Of a stretch of DNA of 64,000 nt, positions 31,488 through 43,600 are shown in pieces; positions within the stretch are counted from its first letter, which is position 1; each line of letters opens with the position of its first letter. Below the pieces are notes generated by a model, which saw only the letters and a program-made list of their open reading frames with translations, searched no databases and had not been told where the DNA came from. The stretch lies in contig NC_088354.1 of the NCBI RefSeq assembly GCF_036884655.1, forward strand, positions 13,836,501-13,900,500. Direction: 5' to 3'. The stretch comes from Musa acuminata AAA Group (lineage: Eukaryota; Streptophyta; Magnoliopsida; Zingiberales; Musaceae). A program made the translations under genes and the position numbers.

Positions 31488-34400
31488 ATGGAGGAGGTCA
31501 AGGAAGAGGGCGAGGAGATGGACGTAAATGACTGTGGCGGTGGAGGATTGGAGGTGGTGAGAGTGCTGGTGGTGGATGACTCCCCTGTGGACCGGAAGAT
31601 TGTGGAGATGTTGCTCAGAAGGAGTGAAGGAATTTTTGATGGTAAGATAAGGTTCTATTTCTGTTCGGTACTAATTATTATTGGGGAAGATGTGATTTTT
31701 ATGATTCGAAATCTCTGTTCTATGTAAATGCTTTTGTGTCATTGGTCACATGAGTTTGTTTCTGTTCTTAGAATCTCCTTTTTCTTTACATTTTTTTGGG
31801 TCAATGCTTTTTCTTGCTTCTATGTGGGAATGAGGTTGACTTGTAGGGGTGTTTGCTACATGGTTAGATGAACTCCTAATGCAGGCAGATCAATTTTAAT
31901 ATATTTGATAAAAAAAGGTTGTTCTTTGTTCTCCATAAAGTTATAACTTTTTCTTTCTTCTTTTCTCTTTCCAGTTGTTTCTGTTGATTCAGGAAAGAAA
32001 GCTATGGAAGTTCTCGGCCTCAATGAAATTGAGGCCAAACCACCCAACCATGATGTAAGTTTGTATTATTATTCTCTGAGTTATTTGATATAATAGCCTG
32101 CTCTGGCTCCTGGAATTATTATTTGCTATCAGCTGCATGACACTTGGTTTCTTTAATATGTAATGTGCAACATATGTAGGCAATGAATTAATTCTTGCAA
32201 TTTCCTTTTAAGAATTACTGAAGCAAATGCTCAATTGATCGGTATATTCGATAGAAGTTCAGAGCTGATTCGGTTATATAGTTGCTAGAAAAGAAAAAGA
32301 TATGAAAACAGAGATTTTGATGCCGCAGAGTTGAACATGGTTGCGGCATAGCCTCGCATTTCATGATAAGTTTTCGAAGTGATGCTGAATGAATTAAGAG
32401 TAAACCACATAGTTTTTTGAACAATTACTTATTAGTTTATTTTAGGTTGACTAATTATTGAGAATTATCCTTTGAACCATTTGCCCAAGCACAAACTTGT
32501 GAATAATTCGAGAATAGTTCAACAAATTGTTATATCATATAAAACAGGGACAAACTTAGGGACTTCTGTTTATATGATATAAAATAGGTATAATCTAAAT
32601 TGTTATTCAACTGATGTCATTCATCTTTATCAGAATCAACAAAACAGTTACTAAATAATTGCAGCTATCAGTTGGACCAATACATTGAAATGCTATTAAC
32701 TTCCGAATTTACTTTTGACTCAATCTTGTTGATTAATAGTTACTTCTGAGCAAATTGATGACATTAATGCTTCTTTCAGTTTGCTGAAGCTTCTATTCGA
32801 TTGCTTAATCTGCAAGCTATGTTTGACTTAATCTGTAAGTTGCAAAATGAAAAAAAAAAAAAAAAGTAAAAGAAAAAAACTCTTTTAGCTATGTTATTTA
32901 TTAATCTTGTACCGGATCCCTTTTGATATCTTGGTTCATGGCCTTTTCTCAGTGATTCAATATCAGCCGGTTGAAAATAGAAATCTCCTGGTTAAATTCA
33001 AGAAGCAAAGTCATCAGTTTGCATGCCTGTAAATAAGTTGTTCTGAGGATCGATCCTTGCATCACTACGTTACAAATCCAATTAGATTGATCTTTGCTAA
33101 TTATACTACAACTTAAAAATACCCTCTCAGAATTTAACAATGTTGCTGTAGCTAGATAATTTTTCCCATGCTAAAAAAAAGTTGTTCAAGAGTCAATGAC
33201 GATAAAGAGTATTTTGGCATCAATCTTGCTTCACTATCAAGGAAAGGAAAGAAGTGTTCTTCACATTGTTTATGTGGAGAAGGATAAGGAGGAACATGAA
33301 AATGTAAATAGAAAATTAATGCCTTTCAAAGCACTAAAATAATATTACCTTGCAAGAAGAAAAAGAAAAAGGAATGAATATTATTCTGTGGAGAGCAGCT
33401 GAATATCAACTTCAACTCAGCAGGCAGTAAGAAGAAAGCATTTTCCAAATGTCAGAAAATGTCCCCTTATAGGTGGAATTTTCAGAAGATTGGTCTCTAA
33501 TTGCATGAAATCCTTGGTTGCTAATGGCTTAATATTCTGTCCCTTTATAGATGATCTAAATGACAAGCTCCTTTATACTATGCATGGGCCATCATACAAC
33601 TGTAACGTATATGATCTGTAGAAGTAAATATATTATACGAAAGTGTCTGGTACTTGAATGCAATATTGACATTTTCAATCATGATGTATTCATAACATGA
33701 TTTAGATGCTAAAACCTTTTGCTAAATATGCAAGAGTGTTCATTTAAAATCCCATGGAACTTATTATTGTTGTGCTCTTCACTTTTTAACTTTTTCTAAA
33801 CCTTTAAGAACTCAGTCTCTCTATCATAAACGATGAGGTAAATGCATTTATGAGGTGGACTGAAGTGACAGCATGGAGGAGGTTCTGTGTGGTTACAGAA
33901 TATTGATTTAATTGTGGGAACTCATAAAACTTGTAGTAAGGCTTTACTGGATGTTGATTGTCAAAGATGTAATGATCTGTTGCACAGTGCAACACTCTAA
34001 ATTGTTGACCATAAAAAAGGAATGTATAAAAAGGTTCTTTTGTTTCTGTATTTTGGATGAATTTGTCAAGGTTTTCTTTTTCTCATCCTTTTTACTGTTG
34101 CAAAATCTGGCTGTGTGAGCTTATTATTTATGTTGCCTTCCTCACAAAAATGCTGAATCTACCAAAACCTGACTATTGATATATTCTGCAGGACCAGAAG
34201 ATTGACATAGTTCTTACTGACTATTGCATGCCAGAAATGACTGGCTTAGACCTCCTCAAGGCCGTCAAGGTATTAATTGTGTTTTTAATTACCACCTAAT
34301 TATTGATTATACTCAGCTGAGTATAATTTTCTTTCCATTTCTTAGGCGAATAGCAGCTCAAGATCCATACCGGTAGTCATGATGTCATCTGAAAATGATT

Positions 34401-34947
34401 CTGAAAGAATCAGCAGGTTTGCTACTTCCGTTTTCACTGTGAACTTCTTCAAGTTATGATTCTGAGCTTACTTTAGGTTTGGTTCCGGCTATCTTCCGTA
34501 TTCCACTTTAATACATCAAATTTTCTCATAATTGTTCAAAGATTTACGGATCAAATGACTCGAGTATTTGCTACATTCTTACTTGCTAGAGATTCTGGTT
34601 ACTTTGAAGTTCTCCTAAAACAAAAAACCTTCTAAATCTGAGATTGTCATTTTGCATAGTGATTAAATCATCGGTGCTTCTTTTTTAGCTGTCGAGCCAT
34701 CGGAGCTGAAGATTTCATCCTAAAACCTCTGCAAGTAAAAGATGTTCAGAGGTTAAGAACTTACACCGTACCAATTGGTCCGATGTCCAAGCGAGGTAGT
34801 AAGAGGAAGCTGCCGATGGCTCTGATAGCCGAAAGCAATGGCGCAGAGGCACGCCCACTCCTCGCTAAAGTAGCAGCATTCGGTTCTGCGGTTTTTCTGA
34901 CACTTAACTTTTGGAGGTCCAGCGTAATGTCTTCATCATGTAATTAG
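31488..34947 (+). CDS. Type-A two-component response regulator (cytokinin signalling)
   Basis: Phospho-accepting receiver protein that dampens cytokinin signalling downstream of histidine kinases and phosphotransfer proteins. Exons: 31488-31641, 31975-32054, 34192-34269, 34346-34416, 34689-34947; total 642 nt (213 aa), with phases consistent. After a short acidic leader the receiver domain starts VVRVLVVDDSPVDRKIVE (acidic pair DD). The phospho-acceptor Asp is in IVLTDYCMPEMTGLDLL, the conserved Ser in VVMMSSENDSERI and the conserved Lys in GAEDFILKPL. The C-terminal tail is short (about 65 residues) with no Myb/GARP domain, which separates type A from type B. The five-exon layout fits plant type-A genes. 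The tail has an unusually hydrophobic run (AAFGSAVFLTLNFW). The start is the ATG giving the acidic leader; another in-frame ATG lies at 31518. Confidence 0.93.
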
Positions 34948-37672
34948 AATCAACAACCACAAGAAATGTTTTCAGCAGGAAATCAGATGTAAGAAATCTC
35001 ATAGTCCATTCAATATCAGACTTCAACTGCATTATGTTTCTAGTTTGTGAGGATGGAAACCAGCACTTGTATTCACTGGCCCTTTCTGTATCCGAGTTTG
35101 TGAACTTCTACCAATAAGATTTTATGGTGGTTTGCAGAGTAATAGTGATTGAGCCACAGAGAATTGTTTTTTGTTCACTGTTTTGCCAATGCCCAACCTG
35201 AACATGTTGTGTCATATCTCTACCATTATAATGCTCTTTAGATCTTTATGTTCATGAAGACAACTGCCTCTTCAATGCCAACCACTGAGCAGGTGAAAGG
35301 AACACCTCACCCTCATAAAGTCTTTACCAACTTAATTAATTAATACATTCGATAAACTAAATTCTTAAGATAAAGAAGATCAAATTTTAGATGCTCAACT
35401 TATAATATAAATAAATCATATATATCACTATCAAATTAATATTTTAATTTAAGAAAATTAATTTGTGGGATGTATTGACAATAACCGCATAGAGCCGAAC
35501 ACTTCATATCGATCGCATAAAACTTTCAATGCGGACTTTATCCTAACTTTGCGATCTTTTGTTAAGCTGCTCCATAGGAATGCTTAAAGAAACCGTGTAA
35601 TTAGATATTGACGGCTGTGATTCGCCATTACGTTTACCTAAATATCTTATGATTGTGGATATCAACGGCTGAGATTCACCAAATTGGGAAGGAACACTGT
35701 ACCGCTTATGTCGGTGACCAAGCTCTCCCTATAAATAGTGCTCCACCCCATTTCTTGTCAGTTCCGTTAGGAATCTTCTCGACTTGGGTCGTTGCGTTCG
35801 TCGTCTGCTCCGGCGTTCGGGGTTTCCTTGTTCCCTCCCTTCATCGGCCAAGAAGACGGCGATCGAGGCTGTGGCTCAAGAACTTCGCTGATCTTTCCTT
35901 CATCCGAGAACATGGCGCGGGATTCAGATAAAACTCTGAACCTTCTGTTGCGATTTTCCTTCTTTTTGCGCTTGAAATCCTATTCGTAGTAGTTCGACAT
36001 TGTTCTCTGATATTTCTGGACGGATCTTGTTGTGATACACGATGATTTGTAGATGTGGCGATTGTTCAACATCTTGTACGATTACTGATCTTTTTTATTA
36101 TTATTATTGAGGTTTCAGATCATCAATTGTAGCGTACTCTGCGAGATCATTGAGGTCCATTACGTTAAATTTTGCTTAGTGTCTATTCTTTTAGGTTTTG
36201 CGGATTGTTTTGGCCATCTGTTAAGGGATTTTCTTGTGGTTTGTAGTTGTATGGATAGTTTGGTATTGGTGGGATATTCTGTTTTTAGTTCCATGATTGG
36301 GCAGTGGCAACTATGGCCTGTGTTTTGGAATATGTTGAGCAGAGTTAATCGGCATGGTGGGACACATTCGATTGCGTATCCGTTCTATCAACCTACCATG
36401 CTTTTTGTTTGCTGGTGGTATCGTTTGTTTATTAATTAATCACTCCCATATAGGGGTAGGTAGAGGTTCTCCGTGCTTTCTAAATGTCAGCTGACATTAG
36501 ATGCGTGGAAAGTGCTTCAGAACCTGAGACTGAGGGTTCTTTTGTGTGTGTATATATGTTTAATTAAACGTGGAACTGTTTAACATTATTATCTCATGAA
36601 ATTCCAGTCTACTATTCGGTGTGAGTAAGGGATATGTTATATTTGTATGAAAAAATTAATTTAAAATGATCCAGAATATGAGACACCAATAGCAGTTACC
36701 AAACTTATTTTGTTGTTCAACACAACAGTTGTGTTTGAACATTTGTTGTTTATATCTGGGATGATCATTTTGAAAATTGGATCCATTTCAATAATCTGAT
36801 CGAACTAGTACATGCTAGTTAATACTGGTGTATGGTATGATGTATCAGTACATGCCAATGTTTGAGATTAAAAAAAAAAAGAAAAGGAAAAGAGGAAGGG
36901 ACTTTGGAGTAAGGAGGAAGAAAGAAGAGAACATAAACATGATAGAAGAAGAGCAACAAAACACAGTAGAATCGATTAAAGAGGTATGACAAGCTTGAAA
37001 AGCAAAGGTTACGTTGAGAAGCAAATGGTACGACATACATGAAAAATATTTAGGATTAGGAAGCTCGCGACATACATAAAAAGTGAATTAGGATTAGAAA
37101 ATTCTCTTTTATATGAGTGGAACGGATAGTCGAAAATGAGAGCAATACACATACAGATAGATGTCTAAACCGATGCTGGTTTGAAAAAAAACAACATTCG
37201 TTGATTTATTTAGCCACACATTTCTAATCATATGTTCAACGAGCATATCTATATTGGTTTGTTTGTGTCAGGAGTTGCTGAGTTTATACGAAAGCAGTTG
37301 TTCTGACTGTTTCTAAGCACAAAACAAATCTGATGTGGTACTTGCATAATGGATTTACATGTGACAACCGCACCAGCTAATGGAGGAGCAAAGGATGAGA
37401 TGGCTTGCGGTCAACCTTACAGCAGAGCAGCCTGAGGCACAGATTAGATTAGAAGCTTGCGCACAGACATACACACAACCTACACTGAATGCTGGATCAT
37501 CGACAACTCTGTGACCATTCTACAGCACTCGTAGATTGGGAGAGTGTCCCTAATTGAATGCCATTCACCTTGTGCCTCCACTGTTGCCAGCTGCAGAAAA
37601 CAACCGACACCAGACACCATACATAATCTACCAGGTAAATAAAGGAAGAAGCAGGATGTACTCTGTTCCATT
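34948..37672. other. Intergenic region between response regulator and VPS9 gene
   Basis: Holds the 3' flank of the response regulator, a promoter-like segment near 35.73 kb (separate entry) and AT-rich DNA from 36.5 kb on. Frames at 36107-36439 and 36819-37040 show no domain; the latter is a translation of an A/G-rich tract. No further gene is supported. Confidence 0.4.
35730..35989 (+). promoter_or_regulatory. TATA box and possible transcript start with a 25-codon ORF
   Basis: TATAAATA at 35730-35737 is a strong TATA box. It is followed at normal spacing by a C/T-rich leader and an ATG at 35912 (MARDSDKTLNLLLRF..., 25 codons, stop at 35987). The leader resembles a plant 5' UTR. Upstream there are two imperfect copies of an ACGGCTGTGATTCGCCA-like word (about 35610 and 35664). 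No downstream coding exon was recognised, so this may be a non-coding RNA, a truncated gene or the remnant of one. Confidence 0.35.
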
Positions 37673-40600
37673 CTAACCTTGCTCCAACTGTTGCTCGATC
37701 TTTTCCTTCATATCTTGACGTTGGTGATTGTTGAGGAGCTGATTTTCGTCTATGGAGAGCTGTCTCAGAGCCTCTGACAACTTTCTGTACTTAGTTACCA
37801 CTTGCTTATACAAGCCAAGCAACTGCTGCACGTCCTCCAACCGTAAGTCCCGTGCTTCTGCCTCCATGAACGGATATCCATTGCCTGCAAAATCCAGAAC
37901 AAAGAATTTAACCTCTGAACGAAAACAGATTTCTTTTCTATAGCTAGCAAAATACACCTGAAAAACAGGCCTGATTCCAGTCGTCCCAGCAAAAATACAC
38001 CCCAAAAAGAAAATATACCTAGAACATAATGGGTGGTAAATAAATGATCATACCAAAAGAAACTGCAAAAGTATCAAGAATGGACAGAAAGAAATACCCC
38101 AAATTTCCCTATCAGTCCATCAGCTCAAAAGAATCCGAGCTGAGGAAAATAATATTGAATTTTCAGTGCTCTACACATCATAAATCCATTAGCATGAGTT
38201 GATTTATTATGCTGACCAGGACAAACAAAAAAAAAACGACACTAACAAAATAATTAACATTGGATGCACCACATTGATTAATCGAGAACATATACTGACT
38301 GATGTGTGAGACAACCAGCACAACTTTCATGACTAGATCATGCAAATGAGATGAGAAGACAAACACAGGTATCTGGCAATTATCTTTTATTTCACATTAT
38401 AAAGGTACTTTAACAATGGGTTGAAGCTACTAAGTGATGACTGCATGGCTTATATGGGTTGAAGCTACTGCAAGAATATGCATTGCTTCACAATGATACT
38501 ATCTGGCAATGACATGAACTCTGCTGTTTACACTGAGTCCTAACAGATTCATGAAAAGTCATTCGAATATTAAGGGTGATTCATAGTGTCGGACAAATTT
38601 TGTTTCGATAAGGTCATTTATGATGCATGTACTAAATTAAGAGTAGGTGGTGTCCGATAAGTTAGACTTAGTTGATAGACACTCTAGCATTGAGATGATA
38701 GTCACAAATTGCTACATGATTTTTTCAAATTACGATTTAAGCACATTTATCAAGAAACATAATATAACTTACCTTCAACATAGATATACTTGTTTCTCAC
38801 GATAGGAGGGCTGCCTTCTGAAAGTTGGACTGTACCACTAGGCTCATTGACAGTGATCTCACTAGCCAACCTTGCTAATTGCATGTTCCTGTGAAATTCA
38901 CTCTCATCCATGGACAGTGAACTGGCATTGATATTTGTTATAAATGTTTTTGCCGAAATGAGATTGGTAAGGTAGTATTCCACTTCTGAGACAAGCTTGG
39001 AATGCTTCCTGTAGAGCTGAACAAATTTCAGGTTGGAATGCAACTGGGGTGGATTGGCCTACATGTATTCAAGAAAGAAACATAAATAACAAATTTCATT
39101 CATCTGATCAAGAGAATGCATGTTAAGGTTCAAACAGACAGCAGGCCAATTGTTCCATGGTAAGAATTAGACTAGTCCTTGACAGAGCTTCAAGTGCAGC
39201 CATGGAATAGACATTAGAAAAGCTCAAGGTCAGAAAAGGCAAACTCTGCCTTGGAGAAGAGACATCCAAGTTCAGTCAAAGCAATACTAAAGAACTATTT
39301 TACAAAATCTCATTAACAGCTCAATTACTATAGGAAAACACTTTGCAACCATAAAGTAGATCCTTTTAAAGAAAATATTAGATGATGTTACAGTAAAGGA
39401 TTAAAATTCCGCCCATTTTGTCTCATTCCATGCAGAACAATTTGTTTTGATGAGGAAATGGAATTGTCATAATGGGGTTCCATGAAGATGGTGAGCCCTG
39501 CACTTAAAATGGTGTTGTTTCTGTGTTTTACCAACAAATCAGTCAAATTTGGTCATATCAGTGCGTTAATGAACCAGTAACTTTAATGGTTTGAAGTGTC
39601 CAGCAGCTTATGAAAGGTCAAGGTAGCATTTTTCTTTTCTTTCCACAAGATGGGTCATAAGTTGCCACCACAAGCACTTCTTCTTTTTTTTCCTGTGAAA
39701 TCATGAATCGGTCTGCAAGGCCATCCAAGCCAGGTCAACAACCACATGAGGCAACGTTGAGCCTATCCTCACCAAGATTGAAGGTTTTGGTTGGACCGAC
39801 TAATACCAACTGCTATTCACCGGTCTGACCATAAGCCGAAACATGGACCAGGCAATTTTCTTGTTCCAATTCCACTTTGCCTGGTATTTTTACTGGTTTC
39901 TAGCTATAACAATAAACCTATGGGTGTTGGTACCCCATCCATTGGTTTCTCATCTTCCTTAACTGATTTCACTATCACTTCCTTTCCTCTCCATTGTTGA
40001 ACCATTCAACTTTCTTAACAATTCCACTTGATTTTTCTCTACTAGTATGTCATTATTGTTGTTGAACCATTGTATATAGTTTACGGAGAAACTACATGTA
40101 TCATCTTATACAGTGGAAAATATTGGAATGACACTCCTGATTTGAGCCCTTTAGAGATTGGATAACTCAGATCATGGTTTAAAAATATTGAGTGTATTAT
40201 ATGGCTCTGTATTTATTGGTGTGACTGAACCGGTCGGTAGACAACCTGTTTTTGTTTAGCTTAGGTTTAATACTCACCACTAGCATGCCATGTACAGGTT
40301 AGCACGCAACAAGAAACATAGTGTGGAAGCACAAATAACCTTGTTTCTTTGAATCCAAACATGGTTCTGACAGTTACATTTCAAAATCAAATAATGTCAA
40401 TTTAAAGCTCAACAGAGATCTACATCTTAACAATGTTGAGTTTAGAACAACTGCTTATTGCTGACATCCTTTAATAGTATAGTAATATACAGTTGATTTA
40501 TTCAGGGCTTGCTATTGTTAGCAATAAGAGCATGTCAATAGAGTTCTGGCATGGCAAGATATAGTGTCATTTCAGTTGTTTGGCATTACCACTATGCAAG

Positions 40601-43600
40601 CCAGCAGAAGCAAAAAAAGGGCCTATTCATTGATATATTGGTATTTTCAGAATGAGTTAATAGATGGCATGTTGAAGTACATTGATAGCAGAGTAAACTT
40701 TTTTGGTGTATGTTATCCTACAATAAACACCCACCAAGAGGACCTAAGACATGAGTTTACAAGCAACAACAGCAAGAAACAGCACAGATAATGAAATAAC
40801 AAGGGATTTCTCAGAATTATTAGAAAGAGAGCTTACTTTGATAGTAATATATACAAAACTGGAAGAAAATAAGTAGAAAGAGAGCTTGCCTTGATAGTAA
40901 CATATATAAGAATAGGAAGAAAGTCATCAGCCCCAGCTGGTGTGTGATTTGTTGTCATTGATATATCGAGCAATAAATTGTTTATGATGCGGCAGCAATT
41001 CATAATGCAGAGAAGCTTATCTCGGGGAGCTTTAAAAAAATTAATTTTCTGCAGCTCTTTTGCAGCAAACTGGTAACAGGGAGAAAGAAAATTAGTCAAA
41101 GCATTCGATAAACAAAAACTAAAAGCTAATAGGTTGTTGCAAGATGCAACTAAAATCACATTGCAACACCTACATTGCAATTTATAAAAGAATTATAAAA
41201 AGTCTGAAGAAAGCTATTCTTGATGTGCAGCTCTCGTAAATTTGTTATGTTATGGGTAAACCAGTGATTTAAAAAGCGCTAGGCGCCAAAAGACGTCAAG
41301 GTCCAAAAACGCTCGAGGCACTAGGCGGTCGCCCGAGCGAAGCGAAATGCTAAAATATAAAACTATAAAAAATAATTAATAAATATAATTATTTAAAATT
41401 TTAAATAAAAATATGCTATTAAATTAAGAAAATCTAAGATACAAAATCACAATGTCACATTAACAAAAAGTTTTAAAATTCAAAACAATAAAATTTTACA
41501 TCAAAGCCATTCATCATAATCAATATTATCGTCATTTTCACACAAATTATCTTCATTGAATTCGTCATCTTCCTCTTGTCCTTCGATTCCTTCCTCTTCA
41601 TCAAAATATGTTTCATTCTCTATGTCTTCAACAATAGTAGGAGCCGAGCCTGATGCTTTTGCACTGCATTATGGTCTTTCGGATCCTTCAGATAATTATA
41701 CTTCCATGCAGGATCTTTTTTTTATGCCATTAGAGACTCTATTGAGTTGCTCTGCACACTTGCCATTTATCCTGAAACCTAACAATAATTTCAAATAAAT
41801 AAAAATTAACAGTATTAAAATTTAAATAATATATTATTAATCTAATAGATACAAATACATTACTGTTACTAGTATACTGTTAACAGTATACAGTATACTA
41901 TTAACATTATACTTTCAAAATAGGAGAAGGAAGAGGAGTGTAAGGGAAGACCAAGGGTGCAGCAACAGCGGTAAAAGTGAGTAGTGGCAGCGAGAGCAGC
42001 GAGCGGCGACAGTGGCAACGGCAGCGGCAGCGGCGAGCAACGACAGCGACAGCGGGTGCGGGAGCGGCGAGCGGCGACAACGGCAGCGGCAACAGCGGTA
42101 GTGGCAGCGGCAGCGGTAGCATGAACGACGAGCAAGGTTAGGGTTGGGCAGCAGCAACTGATATCGATGCTTTAGTTGGTTCGATTGAACCAACTAAAGC
42201 ACCGGAGACCGAACCAAACCTAAAACGCTGTTCGATCGCCTGATTTAACCCAGGCGCTCGCCCGAAGCGCCCAACGCCTGGGCTCGGGCGAGCACCCAGG
42301 CGACGCCTCTTTGAAGCGCGCTGCCTGGAAGTGAAACGAGGTGCTCGGGCCTCGCCTCGCCTCACCCGAGCGCCTATTGAAATCACTGGGGTAAACTAAG
42401 TTTAATTTTAGCAGCCACTCACAATATTAATTCTCAAGAGTTGTGCCATATTCATGACCAAATAATGTCTAAAAACACCGTGACACGATCAGTTGCAGTT
42501 GACTTAATTTCTTTTAACATTGTTTCCTCAATCTCACAAGCTCAATTGGTTACTGATAAGACCCTAAAGTTTTATCGTAAAAAAGAAGAAGAGAAATGGG
42601 GATGATCACTTCGAGGGGATCGGCCCTCCTTGATCGCTTCGAGGGGATCAGCCTCCTAGGGTTTGTCAAAAGATAGAATAATATTTTTCATAGATGATCG
42701 AAAAGAAGCAGTTACATCCCTATTTATAGAGTTCCGACTTTAGTTAAACTAAACAGACTTAATAAATACGCAGAAAATAAAAGAAAAAATAAAAGGATCC
42801 TAACAATCCCGCCTCCTTTAATAAACAGACTTAATAAATACGCACTTTCTGTCACAGGTTAAAATCCGCCCATCGGCGACCTTGACTTCAAATTTGTCAC
42901 AACATTCGATGTGGTAAGCTAATCGGGCTGCAACTTTTCTATCCATAAAATTATTAGTGTTACCCGTATCAATCAAAACAGTGACAGACTGGTGTTTCAG
43001 AGTTCCCCCAATTTTCATAGTTTGTGGATTAGAGTAGCCAGCCAATGCATGCACTGTATGTGTGACGGCTTCAACAGCATCCTTAGTTTCCACTTCTTCA
43101 TGATCGGAATCCGATACTTCTACTTCCGGTTCATCCTCGATCGGTTCAATCATTAAAAGTCTTCCTTGTTTGCATCGATGCTCCTTACTCCACTTTTCAT
43201 CGCAATGCCAGCACAAACACTTCGCTAACCTTTCTTTGAGTTCCTCTCGGGTTAGTCTGCTAGTGTTGTGGTTTCGACTAGGAGTAGATGAGGTAGGTTG
43301 CCTGCTAATCACCTGTTTATTGGCACCTCTGTTTAGAAGATATTCCACACTGATTTTTTCTTCATGTAGGCGTGCAAATGAAATCGCAGCCATCATAGTG
43401 CGGGGTTGACGAGCCTTAACCTCGCACCGGATCTTGAGAATAAGCCCTTCAATAAATGTACCCAGAAGTTGTCGTTCTGACCAATCTCTAGCTTGGTTGG
43501 ACAATCTTTCAAATCTACTTTGATACTCCAACACTGTAGAAGTCTGACGAATTTTGGCGAGTTGGCCATCAACATTCTCATATTCGGATGGGCCAAAGCG

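Noticed and set aside
41869..42386. Overlapping minus-strand frames rich in Arg/Pro/Leu
   Set aside because: They are translations of the GGCAGC/GGCGAGC array in the hAT derivative.
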